NCBI RefSeq assembly: GCF_000719955.1
Contig: NZ_JOII01000034.1
Coordinates: forward strand, 1-64,000
DNA from: Streptomyces albidoflavus
GTDB taxonomy: Bacteria > Actinomycetota > Actinomycetes > Streptomycetales > Streptomycetaceae
Direction of reading: 5' to 3'
Length of the DNA: 64,000 nt
Each line of letters begins with the position of its first letter. The first letter of the stretch is position 1. Shown here one piece after another: positions 37,356 through 45,591 of the stretch. The notes below the pieces were generated by a model. It saw only the letters and a list, made by a program, of their open reading frames with translations, was not told where the DNA came from and did not search any database. The position numbers were made by a program, and so were the translations under genes.

Positions 37356-38375
37356 GTGAGCATGGACCGCACGGACCCCGCACCCGCCCCCGAGGGGGAA
37401 GCCGTCTGCGTCGTGCGTGACCTCGTGAAGACGTACCCGGCGACCCGGGGCAGACGCGGCGCCCCCGCGGTCCCCGAGGTTTGCGCCACCGACCACATCG
37501 ACCTCGATGTGCGCGGCGGGGAGATCTTCGGTCTGCTCGGGCCGAACGGGGCCGGCAAGTCCACCCTCGTCCGGCAGCTCACCGGGCTGATGCGGCCCGA
37601 CTCCGGCAGCGTCCGCCTCCTCGGCCACGACGTGGTCCGCCACCCCGAGCGCGCCGCCCGCCTCCTCGCCTACCTCGGCCAGGAGTCCACCGCGCTGGAC
37701 GAGCTGACCGTCTCCCTCGCCGCCGAGACCACCGCCCGGCTGCGCGGCCTCGACGCCCCGGCCGCCCGCGCCCAGCGCGACGCCGTCCTCGACGAACTCG
37801 GCCTCGGCCCGCTCGCCTCCCGGCCGCTGAAGAAGCTCTCCGGCGGACAGCGCCGGCTCGCCTGCTTCGCCACCGCCCTGGTCGGCCGCCGGCCCCTGCT
37901 GGTCCTGGACGAGCCCACCACCGGCATGGACCCCGTCGCCCGCCGCGCCGTCTGGGCCGCCGTCGACCGGCGCCGGGCCGAGGAGGGCACCACGGTGCTG
38001 CTCGTCACCCACAACGTCATCGAGGCCGAGACCGTCCTCGACCGGGTCGCCGTCCTCGAACAGGGGCGCGTCATCGCCTGCGACACTCCCTCCGGGCTCA
38101 AGGCGCACGTCGCCCACGAGGTCCGGCTCGACCTGCTCTGGCGCGAGCGGCCGCCGCTCGACGTGCCCGAGGTCGCCGCCCTGCGGGACTCCGCCGCCGA
38201 GTCCGGGCGCCGCTGGGTGCTGCGGCTCGCCCCCGACGAGGCGCGCGCCGCGGTCGCCGCGGTCACCGGCGGCTCGGCCTTCGCGGCCCTGGACGACTTC
38301 ACCCTGGCCACGCCGAGCCTCGAAGACGTCTACCTGGCACTCGGCGGCAGCGGAACGGGACTGGTGAAGACATGA
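37356..38375 (+). CDS. ABC transporter ATP-binding protein
   Basis: The 339-residue protein is an ABC-type ATPase of the DrrA-like/ABC-2 exporter kind. Walker A is GPNGAGKST (near 61-69), the signature LSGGQRRLA near 163 and Walker B LLVLDEPTTGMDP near 183; the H-loop is LLVTHN. The stop overlaps the permease start (ATGA), so the two subunits are made together. The substrate is unknown. The GTG start lacks a Shine-Dalgarno and lies eight bases after TAGGCT (37342-37347); ATG 37362 is an alternative. Confidence 0.9.
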   Translation: MSMDRTDPAPAPEGEAVCVVRDLVKTYPATRGRRGAPAVPEVCATDHIDLDVRGGEIFGLLGPNGAGKSTLVRQLTGLMRPDSGSVRLLGHDVVRHPERAARLLAYLGQESTALDELTVSLAAETTARLRGLDAPAARAQRDAVLDELGLGPLASRPLKKLSGGQRRLACFATALVGRRPLLVLDEPTTGMDPVARRAVWAAVDRRRAEEGTTVLLVTHNVIEAETVLDRVAVLEQGRVIACDTPSGLKAHVAHEVRLDLLWRERPPLDVPEVAALRDSAAESGRRWVLRLAPDEARAAVAAVTGGSAFAALDDFTLATPSLEDVYLALGGSGTGLVKT

Positions 38376-39253
38376 CAGGCGGCCCCGCGACCCCCACGAC
38401 CGACCGCCGGGCCCCCGCGCCCGGCCGCGCCGCCCACGGAACGGGACCCGGCATGAGCACCACCGCCCGCACGGCCGCCCCCCGCGCCGTCGCCGCCCCC
38501 GCCGCCCTCGCCCCCCGGGCCAGGCTGCTGCCCGCCCTCGCCGCCGTCTACCGGGCCCAGCTCTCCCGGGCCCGGGTCGCCCGCATCCCGCTGCTCTTCG
38601 TCGCGACCTTCCAGTCGGTCGGCATCATGATCCTCATGCGCGGCGTGGTCGACGGCGGCACCGAGGCCCACGCGGTCGTCGCCGGCTCCAGCGTCCTGGT
38701 CGTCGCCTTCGTCGCCCTCAACCTCCTCGCCCAGTACTTCGGGCAGCTGCGCGCGGGCGGCGGCCTCGACCACTACGCGACGCTGCCCGTGCCGCCCGCC
38801 GCCGTCGTCCTGGGAGCCGCCGGGGCGTACGCCTCCTTCACCGTCCCCGGGACCCTGGTCACCGCGCTGGTCGGCTGCGTCCTCTTCCAGCTGCCGCTGG
38901 CCCAGCTCTGGGTGCTGATCGCGGTCATCCCGCTGGCGGGCGCCGCCCTCTCCGGCCTCGGCGCCGCCCTCGGCCTGCTCGCGCCCCGCCCGGAACTGGC
39001 CACCCTCCTCGGCCAGCTCGGCATGTCCGCCGCGCTCCTGCTCGGCGTGCTGCCGCCGGAGCGGCTGCCCGCCCTGCTGGTCCTCGCCCGCGACCTGCTG
39101 CCCTCCACCTACGGCGTGGAAGCCTTCGCCCGGACCTTCGCGCCGCACCCCGACTGGGCGGCGGTCCTCGTCGACCTCGGGGTCTGCGCGGGCGTCGGCG
39201 TGGTCTCGCTGACCCTCGCCACCTGGGCGTACCGCCGGGCCGCCGTCCGCTGA
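38372..39253 (+). CDS. ABC transporter permease (ABC-2 type)
   Basis: The 293-residue protein has six hydrophobic segments after a Pro/Ala/Arg-rich N-terminus, in the ABC-2 pattern (IPLLFVATFQSVGIMILMRGVV first, AAVLVDLGVCAGVGVVSLTLATWAY last). It pairs with the ATPase encoded just upstream. ATG 38372 overlaps that gene's stop. ATG 38453 would give a 266-residue protein lacking the low-complexity N-terminus and is a real alternative. Confidence 0.85.
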   Translation: MTGGPATPTTDRRAPAPGRAAHGTGPGMSTTARTAAPRAVAAPAALAPRARLLPALAAVYRAQLSRARVARIPLLFVATFQSVGIMILMRGVVDGGTEAHAVVAGSSVLVVAFVALNLLAQYFGQLRAGGGLDHYATLPVPPAAVVLGAAGAYASFTVPGTLVTALVGCVLFQLPLAQLWVLIAVIPLAGAALSGLGAALGLLAPRPELATLLGQLGMSAALLLGVLPPERLPALLVLARDLLPSTYGVEAFARTFAPHPDWAAVLVDLGVCAGVGVVSLTLATWAYRRAAVR

Positions 39254-39321
39254 CCGTACGTCGGACCACGATCGGCCCTCCCGGCCCGCGCGCCCGGGCC
39301 CGGGCCTGGCACGATGTCCGG

Positions 39322-39957
39322 GTGACCGCACCGCTGAACCCGCCCCCGCCGCCGCACGGACGCCCCGGGTACGACCCGTGGCAACTGCCCGAGGGGGCGC
39401 ACCCGGACCACCCTCGCGGTACGGAGCGGGACGAGCCGCTCGGCCGGGAGATCCGGCGGGCCGCGCTGACCGGCCTCGCCGTGGTCGTCCTGGGGCTGCT
39501 GCTCGGCTTCCTCTGGTCCCGGCTGGCCCCGCACGTCCCGCTGGTCTCCGACGGTGAGGCCGTCTACCTCAAGGACACCGAGGGCGAGCAGGCCATCGGC
39601 GCCGACGGCACCTTCGCCCTCCTCGCCCTGGGCTTCGGCGTGGTCACCGGCCTCGCCGCCTTCCTGGTCCACCGCGCCGGCGGCATCGCCATGGTCTGCG
39701 GCCTCGCCCTCGGCTCGCTGGGCGGCGCCGCCGTCGCCTGGCAGCTCGGCATGGCCCTCGGCCCCAGCGGCGACGTGGTGGGCCACGCCCGCACCGCCGG
39801 CCAGGGTGTCACCTTCGACGCCCCCCTGGAACTGGGCGCCCTCGGTGTGCTGGTCGCCTGGCCCATCGCCGCCCTCCTGGTCCACCTGGGACTGACGGCG
39901 CTCTTCGGGCCCCGGGAGGAGCCGCGGGCGCACCACTGGCAGACGTACGAGGGCTGA
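39322..39957 (+). CDS. Membrane protein of unknown function (DUF2567-like)
   Basis: The 211-residue protein has a Pro-rich cytoplasmic N-terminus and four hydrophobic segments (near 50-70, 95-115, 121-141 and 173-193). Between the first two is an extracytoplasmic loop with the SDGEAVYLKDTEGEQAIGADG stretch. The topology and that motif recall the DUF2567 family of actinobacteria; this is a tentative match. GTG 39322 has no Shine-Dalgarno and lies six bases after CACGAT (39310-39315). Confidence 0.7.
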   Translation: MTAPLNPPPPPHGRPGYDPWQLPEGAHPDHPRGTERDEPLGREIRRAALTGLAVVVLGLLLGFLWSRLAPHVPLVSDGEAVYLKDTEGEQAIGADGTFALLALGFGVVTGLAAFLVHRAGGIAMVCGLALGSLGGAAVAWQLGMALGPSGDVVGHARTAGQGVTFDAPLELGALGVLVAWPIAALLVHLGLTALFGPREEPRAHHWQTYEG

Positions 39958-39993
39958 GCGCCGGTCCCGTGGCGGCGTGAGGCCCCCGGGCCC

Positions 39994-40488
39994 TCAGCGG
40001 GCGATCGGTGCCGTGACGGCGCCGGTCAGCTCGGCCAGTACCGCCGGGGCCAGCTCCACCTCCAGGCCACGCCGGCCCGCCGAGACGCAGATCGTCGCGT
40101 GGCCGGTGGCCGAGGCGTCCAGGACGGTCGGCAGGGCCTTGCGCTGGCCCAGCGGGGAGATGCCGCCGCGGACGTACCCCGTGGTGCGCTCGGCGGCGGC
40201 CGGGTCGGCCATGGCGGCCTTCTTGCCGCCGGCGGCGGTGGCCAGGGCCTTGAGGTCGAGGCTGCCGGAGACGGGGACCACGGCGACGGTGAGCCGGCCG
40301 TCGACCTCGGCGACCAGGGTCTTGAAGACGCGGTCGGGGGAGACGCCCATGGCCTCGGCGGCCTCCTCGCCGTACGAGGGGTGCGCGGGGTCGTGCTCGT
40401 AGGCGTGGGTGGTGAAGGCGGCGCCGGCGGCGGTCAGGGCCACGGTCGCGGGCGTGCCGCCGGACTGCTTCTTCTGCTTCTTGGCCAT
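39994..40488 (-). CDS. ybaK: YbaK/EbsC-type Cys-tRNA(Pro) deacylase
   Basis: The 164-residue protein matches the YbaK group of trans-editing enzymes that hydrolyse mischarged Cys-tRNA(Pro). Visible features are the basic N-terminus MAKKQKK, the HDPAHPSYGEEAAEAMG segment, VFKTLVAEVDG, and the YVRGGISPLGQRKALPTVLD motif that holds key residues of the active-site pocket. Length is normal for the family. The LON-domain gene lies 19 bases upstream on the same strand. Confidence 0.9.
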   Translation of the reverse strand: MAKKQKKQSGGTPATVALTAAGAAFTTHAYEHDPAHPSYGEEAAEAMGVSPDRVFKTLVAEVDGRLTVAVVPVSGSLDLKALATAAGGKKAAMADPAAAERTTGYVRGGISPLGQRKALPTVLDASATGHATICVSAGRRGLEVELAPAVLAELTGAVTAPIAR

Positions 40489-40507
40489 GGGTGCCTGCTT
40501 CGGGCGG

Positions 40508-41263
40508 TCAGTTGAGGCTGGTGGGCGTGCGGGTCAGCTCGGCGGCGGGGAGCGACGGCAGGTGCCGGATGACCGCCGTCTCACGCCGCAGCAGCGCCAG
40601 TTCGTCCCGGAGCCGGGAGGCCGTGTCGGGGGCCTGGAGCAGGCGCTGCCGGGTGGGTACGTCCAGGACGGTGGCGGCGGCGACCAGGTAGGAGACGACG
40701 GAGGGCTCGTCGGGCAGGTCGGCGTTGGAGGTCAGGGTCAGCTCACGGGCCCCGGCCAGACGCTTCTGGTACGAGCGGAAGGCGCGCAGGACCCCCTCGG
40801 CGAGCGCGCCAGCCTCGTCGCCCGGGTCCTCGGGCAACTCCTCCGCCTCGGCGGTCAGGTACGGCCCCGAGGTGTCGATGGAGTGGAGGCGGACCCGGGT
40901 GGTGCCGGTGGCCAGGACCTCGTAGCCGCCGTCCTCGCGTTCGCGGATGGTGGCGGCGTCGGCGACGCAGCCGACGGCGTGCAGGGAGCGGGCCGGGTCG
41001 TCCCCGAAGCCCGTCATGGGCCCGGCCTCCGGGCGCCCGGCGTCGTCGGGCATCCCCGGTTCACTGGGCGCCACCTCGTGGCCGTCGCGGATGGCGACGA
41101 CGACGAACTGGCAGGGCTCGTCGGACTCGGGATCCTCCGGGAGGGAGTCCAGGAGGTCGCGCATCATGGCGCGGTAACGCGCCTCGAAGACATTGAGCGG
41201 CAGCACGAGCCCCGGGAAGAGGACCGTGTTCAACGGGAAGAGCGGCAGCCGGACGGTGGTCAC
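40508..41263 (-). CDS. LON N-terminal substrate-binding-domain protein
   Basis: The 251-residue protein consists of a stand-alone LON-SB (PUA-like) domain: LPLFPLNTVLFPGLVLPLNVFEARYRAMMRDLL at the N-terminus, CQFVVVAIRDG, and VGCVADAATIREREDGGYEVLATGTTRVRL. There is no AAA+ or protease domain, so it is not Lon itself. Its role is unknown. GTG 41263 lies eight bases after TAGGCT on the minus strand (41277-41272), inside the end of the upstream gene, with no Shine-Dalgarno. Confidence 0.85.
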   Translation of the reverse strand: MTTVRLPLFPLNTVLFPGLVLPLNVFEARYRAMMRDLLDSLPEDPESDEPCQFVVVAIRDGHEVAPSEPGMPDDAGRPEAGPMTGFGDDPARSLHAVGCVADAATIREREDGGYEVLATGTTRVRLHSIDTSGPYLTAEAEELPEDPGDEAGALAEGVLRAFRSYQKRLAGARELTLTSNADLPDEPSVVSYLVAAATVLDVPTRQRLLQAPDTASRLRDELALLRRETAVIRHLPSLPAAELTRTPTSLN

Positions 41264-41274
41264 GACCGGCAAGC

Positions 41275-42312
41275 CTAATGGTCTCCGGCCTTCTCGCGCC
41301 GCCGCGTCCCCCGCAGGGGCAGGCTCGCGGCCACTTCGATACGCACGCCGTCGCGCGCCTGGAGGAACTGGCCGAGCGGATCGTCGCTGATCCGGTCCCA
41401 CGGGAAGGAGGTGGCGCGGGTGCCGATGAGCCGGGCCTGCTCCAGTGCGTCCGCCCACCGTTCGAGCCGGATCAGCACGTAGAAGAGGACGTTGCGGACC
41501 TCGGCGGGCCACGGGTCGCCCGCCGGGTACTCGGCGGAGAGGGCGATGGCGGTGTCGGCGGCCGCGTCCAGCCGCTCGCGCAGAACGGGGCCGCCCCGCC
41601 CGGGCGCGTCGGGGCCCCGGTGCAGCGCCCCGAAGGCGGCCCGCACCGGCAGGCCGCGGACCAGGGAGCCGGGCAGCGCGTCCTCGGCGGCGCGCTCGGC
41701 GAAGGCGAAGGACTCGCGGTGCGAGCCGAACCAGGCGGCCGACAGGTACTGGAGGGCGGCCACGTGGCAGCCGTAGTGGTACGAGGAGCGGCGCACCGCC
41801 TGCTCCCAGCGTGCCTCGAACTCGGTGTGCGGGGCGCCGGTGCCCCGGGCGTGGTCGAGCGCGATCCGCCAGGGCACCGGGTCGGCGGGCTCGGCGCGGG
41901 CGGCGGCCGCGATGAGCGGGGTGACGTCGTGGAGGAGTTCGGCCCGGGCCGGTGACTCCCAGCCGCGCCGGACGGCGAGTTCGGCGCGGATCAGTGCCAC
42001 GTCGGGGTCGTGCGGCGCCGCGTAGCTCCAGGCGTCGAACCACTCCGGCCGGTTGCGGGCGAAGGCGGCGAGCCGCTGGACCTGCCGGTCGCGGGTCTCC
42101 CAGGCGGCCGCCTCGCGGCTGGCGGCGAGCACCTCGGCGGCCGGGCGGTGGTCGCCGAGCCCCGCCGCCGCCAGGGCCGGGGCCAACCGGTCGTCGGGCA
42201 GGTCGAGGTAGACCTCCTCGTCGGGAGGCAGCCCGGTGGCGAGGCGGGTCGTGTGGGTCACCATCCGGGCCGTCCGGATCAGGGCTTGCAGCAAGGCCAT
42301 CGTGCCGACCAT
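41275..42312 (-). CDS. Protein of unknown function, helical and Ala/Arg-rich
   Basis: I do not recognise this 345-residue protein. It is predicted helical, with TPR-like spacing of Ala, Trp and Leu (for example EVLAASREAAAWETRDRQVQRLAAFARNRPEWFDAWSYAAPHDPD). It carries Trp-rich segments and no membrane span or signal peptide. ATG 42312 and ATG 42300 are both possible; neither has a strong ribosome site. It ends 11 bases before the LON-domain gene on the same strand. Confidence 0.72.
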   Translation of the reverse strand: MVGTMALLQALIRTARMVTHTTRLATGLPPDEEVYLDLPDDRLAPALAAAGLGDHRPAAEVLAASREAAAWETRDRQVQRLAAFARNRPEWFDAWSYAAPHDPDVALIRAELAVRRGWESPARAELLHDVTPLIAAAARAEPADPVPWRIALDHARGTGAPHTEFEARWEQAVRRSSYHYGCHVAALQYLSAAWFGSHRESFAFAERAAEDALPGSLVRGLPVRAAFGALHRGPDAPGRGGPVLRERLDAAADTAIALSAEYPAGDPWPAEVRNVLFYVLIRLERWADALEQARLIGTRATSFPWDRISDDPLGQFLQARDGVRIEVAASLPLRGTRRREKAGDH

Positions 42313-42433
42313 TGAAAACCGCAGGTCGGGCCGGGGCCAGAGAGACCGGGTGACGCTTTCGTATCGGTCAAAGGGTTGCCTGGAGAAAGGTCAAGAGAAG
42401 GTAAAGAAGGGGGGTGTGGGGCGAGTTGAGGCA

Positions 42434-42459
42434 CCCCGGGGGCGTGCGTACGCCCCGGG
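42434..42459 (-). terminator. Possible terminator after the repeat-rich membrane protein gene
   Basis: GGGGCGT (42439-42445) pairs with ACGCCCC (42450-42456) across a 4-base loop. Three further pairs (42435-42437 with 42457-42459) follow one unpaired G. It lies 12 bases after the stop of the minus-strand gene ending at 42471. Confidence 0.4.
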
Positions 42460-42470
42460 CGCCCCCGGCG

Positions 42471-44042
42471 TCAGCCGCGGCGCAGCAGCCGCGTCGCCCC
42501 CGCCGCCACCGTCGTGGCGAGAATCCAGCCGAGCAGGATCAGCAGGGCGGTCACCCACTGCCACCCGCCGTCCAGGTGCCAGTAGCCGGTCTGGCCCAGA
42601 TCGATGACGGGCAGCAGCAGGTCGAGGGTGAAGAGCGAGGAGCTCCACGGCGGATGCTCGTCGTCCTTGATCGGCGCCGGGTCGATCTGGGCGAAGAGCA
42701 GGGCGCTGACCGCCCAGAGCACCGCCATCCACAGCGCCGCCCGCCCCGGCCGGTAGCCGTACGCCACCGTCCAGTCCTGGAGGTACCCCCAGACCGTCCC
42801 GGCGAGGCCGAGGGTCTCGCGGCGGCGGCGCTGCTTGGCGAGGAGCACCTCGCGGGCGTCCGCGTCCTCCCCGCCGGCCCGCAGCACGGCGGCCAGCAGC
42901 TCGTACGGCTCCGGGTTGTACTCGGGGGTGGCCGCCTCCACCCAGGTCAGCCGCTCGGCGAGGGTGAAGCGGCCGCGCGGGACCAGGTTGTCGTAGGTGA
43001 AGCCGCCCATCGCCAGGCCGCCGGGCCCCGGCCAGCTCGGCGTCTGGTCCATCAGGTTGCCGACCTTGGCGCCGGACAGCACCACCCGGCCCTGCGCCGG
43101 GCGTTCGCACAGGAACCGCAGCTCCGGCGTCTGCACCCGGCGCAGCGACAGCTCCTGGTACTCCTCCATCACGAACCGGGCCTGGTCCAGGTCGACCGCG
43201 TCGCCGACCCGGCCGTCGTCGAGGCGCACGCCGCCCCGGCACTCGAAGCGCTGCACGCGGGTGCCGCGCGCCGGGGTGGTGCCGCTGGTCAGCGCCGGGT
43301 TCCCGACGCCCGCCGGGGTCAGGTAGAGGGTGCGGCCCACGGTGAGCTGCGGGGCGTTGAGCGCGCGGCGGCCGTACGGGTTGGCCAGGCGGCTGCCGCG
43401 CAGGCTCAGCGAGACCCCGATCTGCGCGCCGCGCAGGCTCACCTCGCCGTGCGCCTCCATCATCTCCGCCTGGAAGTCCTGGCCCACCGAGAGGCCGTCG
43501 CCCAGCAGCGAGGTGCCCCGCCGGTCCCGGTGCACCACCGCCTGGTTCAGCAGCAGGTCGGTGCCGATCTGGGCGTCGGTCAGCCGCACCCCGCGGTGCA
43601 CCCGGCAGCGGGGCAGGTGCAGATCGCCCTCGGTGGAGACCCGGGCCGCCTCCAGGCGCGGCAACGAGCAGTCGACCAGCCGCAGCGTGGTGAACCGCGC
43701 CTCGGGCAGCAGCACCTCCTTCTCGAACCGGCAGCCGATCAGCTCCACGTACGGCTCGACGGTGCCGCCCGCCAGGTCCAGCACGTCGGTGATCTGCACC
43801 CCGGCCAGCTTCAGCGAGGAGACCCGGCCGGGCAGCGGGTCGGGGCCGTGCAGCAGGAGCAGGCTGACGACGCGTGCCCGGACGCTGCGCTCCTCGCCCC
43901 ACGGCAGCCCGCCGTGCGGATCGTCCAGCGCGGCCTCACCAGCCCGCAGGTCGTAGGTGCTGCCGTTGCGGAACGCCTGCCACATGCCGTATTCGGTGGC
44001 CGTCAGGCCCTCCGGCGGCTCACCGCCCTGTTCGGTGGACAC
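42471..44042 (-). CDS. Beta-helix-like repeat protein with C-terminal membrane segments
   Basis: The 523-residue protein has an N-terminal helical domain. A long region (about 70-390) follows with recurring short strands such as SLKLAGVQITDVLDLAGG, VELIGCRFEKEVLLPEARF and GEVSLRGAQIGVSLSLRGSRL, resembling pentapeptide-repeat or right-handed beta-helix coils. Two membrane segments lie near 435-455 (AALWMAVLWAVSALLFAQI) and 497-517 (VTALLILLGWILATTVAAG). Function is unknown. The GTG start has GGGGAGG upstream. Its large size and isolated position (226-bp gap to the his operon) suggest a single-gene unit. Confidence 0.78.
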   Translation of the reverse strand: MSTEQGGEPPEGLTATEYGMWQAFRNGSTYDLRAGEAALDDPHGGLPWGEERSVRARVVSLLLLHGPDPLPGRVSSLKLAGVQITDVLDLAGGTVEPYVELIGCRFEKEVLLPEARFTTLRLVDCSLPRLEAARVSTEGDLHLPRCRVHRGVRLTDAQIGTDLLLNQAVVHRDRRGTSLLGDGLSVGQDFQAEMMEAHGEVSLRGAQIGVSLSLRGSRLANPYGRRALNAPQLTVGRTLYLTPAGVGNPALTSGTTPARGTRVQRFECRGGVRLDDGRVGDAVDLDQARFVMEEYQELSLRRVQTPELRFLCERPAQGRVVLSGAKVGNLMDQTPSWPGPGGLAMGGFTYDNLVPRGRFTLAERLTWVEAATPEYNPEPYELLAAVLRAGGEDADAREVLLAKQRRRRETLGLAGTVWGYLQDWTVAYGYRPGRAALWMAVLWAVSALLFAQIDPAPIKDDEHPPWSSSLFTLDLLLPVIDLGQTGYWHLDGGWQWVTALLILLGWILATTVAAGATRLLRRG

Positions 44043-44211
44043 GCCCCTGCCTCCCCGTGCTGTGCCGCGGACTCCTCGACGGGTGGGCCCGCCCCGAGCG
44101 CGGCGCCGACGGGGACGGGGCCCGTGTGCCCACCGGGGCGGGCTCCCACCCCGGTGATGCCCGCTGAGTGACGAATTGAACGCTCATCGTCACGGAATGT
44201 GTCCGCCGGTC

Positions 44212-44262
44212 GTATCAGACGGTGATACGGGGCGCCGGTGACACCGGGCGGTCTGAGAGAAT
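44212..44262 (+). promoter_or_regulatory. hisD promoter region with two dyads
   Basis: CGTATCA-gacgg-TGATACG (44212-44230) is a perfect 7-bp dyad with a 5-base spacer. CCGGTG-A-CACCGG (44235-44247) is a second perfect dyad. GAGAAT at 44257-44262, six bases before the hisD GTG, is the candidate -10. The dyads would cover the -35 region and spacer, a typical repressor position. The regulator is unknown. Confidence 0.5.
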
Positions 44263-44268
44263 TGCCGT

Positions 44269-45591
44269 GTGATCTCTCGAATCGACCTGCGCGGCGAGGC
44301 CCTCCCCGAGGGCCCCGCCCTGCGCGCTCTGCTGCCCCGTGCCGACTTCGACGTGACGGCCGCCCTGGAGAAGGTGCGGCCGATCTGCGAGGACGTGCAC
44401 CATCGCGGCGACGCGGCGCTGATCGAGTACGCCCGGCGGTTCGACCAGGTCACCCTGGAGCAGGTCCGGGTCCCCGCCGAAGCCCTCACCGAGGCGCTCG
44501 CCGGGCTCACCGACGAGGTCCGCGCCGCGCTCGAGGAGTCCATCCGCCGCGCCCGCACCGTCCACCGCGCCCAGCGCCGCACCCCGCACACCACCCAGGT
44601 CGTCCCCGGCGGCACCGTCACCGAGAAGTGGGTCCCCGTCGACCGCGTCGGGCTCTACGCCCCCGGCGGCCGCTCGGTCTACCCCTCCTCCGTGATCATG
44701 AACGCGGTCCCGGCGCAGGAGGCCGGCGTCCCCTCCATCGCACTCGCCTCGCCGCCGCAGGTCGAGTTCGGCGGCCTGCCGCACCCGACGATCCTCGCCG
44801 CCTGCGCCCTCCTCGGCATCGACGAGGTCTACGCCGTGGGCGGCGCCACCGCCGTCGCGATGTTCGCGTACGGCACCGAGTCCTGCCCGCCGGCGCGCAT
44901 GGTCACCGGCCCCGGCAACATCTGGGTGGCCGCCGCCAAGCGCTACTTCACCGGGCTCATCGGCATCGACACCGAGGCCGGGCCCACCGAGATCGCCGTC
45001 CTCGCCGACGACACCGCCGACCCGGTGCACGTTGCCGCCGACCTGATCAGCCAGGCCGAGCACGACCCGCTGGCCGCCGCCGTCCTGGTCACCGACTCCG
45101 ACGCCCTCGCGGACGCCGTCGAGAAGGAACTGGCGGTCCAGGTCCCCGCCACCCGGCACGTCGAGGACCGCATCGCGCCCGCCCTCGCCGGACGCCAGTC
45201 CGCCCTGGTCCTCGTCGCGGACCTGGAGGACGGCCTCAAGGTCGTCGACGCCTACGGGGCCGAGCACCTGGAGATCCAGACCGCCGACGCCACCGCCGTC
45301 GCCGACCGGGTCCGCAACGCCGGCGCGGTCTTCGTCGGCCCGTGGGCCCCGGTCTCCCTCGGCGACTACTGCGCCGGCTCCAACCACGTGCTGCCCACCG
45401 GCGGCTGCGCCTGCCACTCCTCGGGCCTGTCCGTGCAGTCCTTCCTGCGCGGCATCCACATCGTGGACTACAGCCGCGACGCCCTCGCCGACGTCGCCCA
45501 CCACGTCGTCACCCTCGCCGAGGCCGAGGACCTGCCCGCGCACGGCGCGGCGGTGAAGGCCCGGTTCGACTGGAAGGTCCCCCAGCAGTGA
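44269..45591 (+). CDS. hisD: Histidinol dehydrogenase
   Basis: HisD performs the last two steps of histidine synthesis, oxidising histidinol to histidine with NAD+ and zinc. The 440-residue protein shows [28 protein letters not shown] (near 123), [14 protein letters not shown] (near 212), and the catalytic region HLEIQTAD with [25 protein letters not shown] (near 369). It heads the his operon. The GTG start has no Shine-Dalgarno and may belong to a leaderless mRNA; its stop overlaps the hisC start (GTGA). Confidence 0.96.
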   Translation: MISRIDLRGEALPEGPALRALLPRADFDVTAALEKVRPICEDVHHRGDAALIEYARRFDQVTLEQVRVPAEALTEALAGLTDEVRAALEESIRRARTVHRAQRRTPHTTQVVPGGTVTEKWVPVDRVGLYAPGGRSVYPSSVIMNAVPAQEAGVPSIALASPPQVEFGGLPHPTILAACALLGIDEVYAVGGATAVAMFAYGTESCPPARMVTGPGNIWVAAAKRYFTGLIGIDTEAGPTEIAVLADDTADPVHVAADLISQAEHDPLAAAVLVTDSDALADAVEKELAVQVPATRHVEDRIAPALAGRQSALVLVADLEDGLKVVDAYGAEHLEIQTADATAVADRVRNAGAVFVGPWAPVSLGDYCAGSNHVLPTGGCACHSSGLSVQSFLRGIHIVDYSRDALADVAHHVVTLAEAEDLPAHGAAVKARFDWKVPQQ

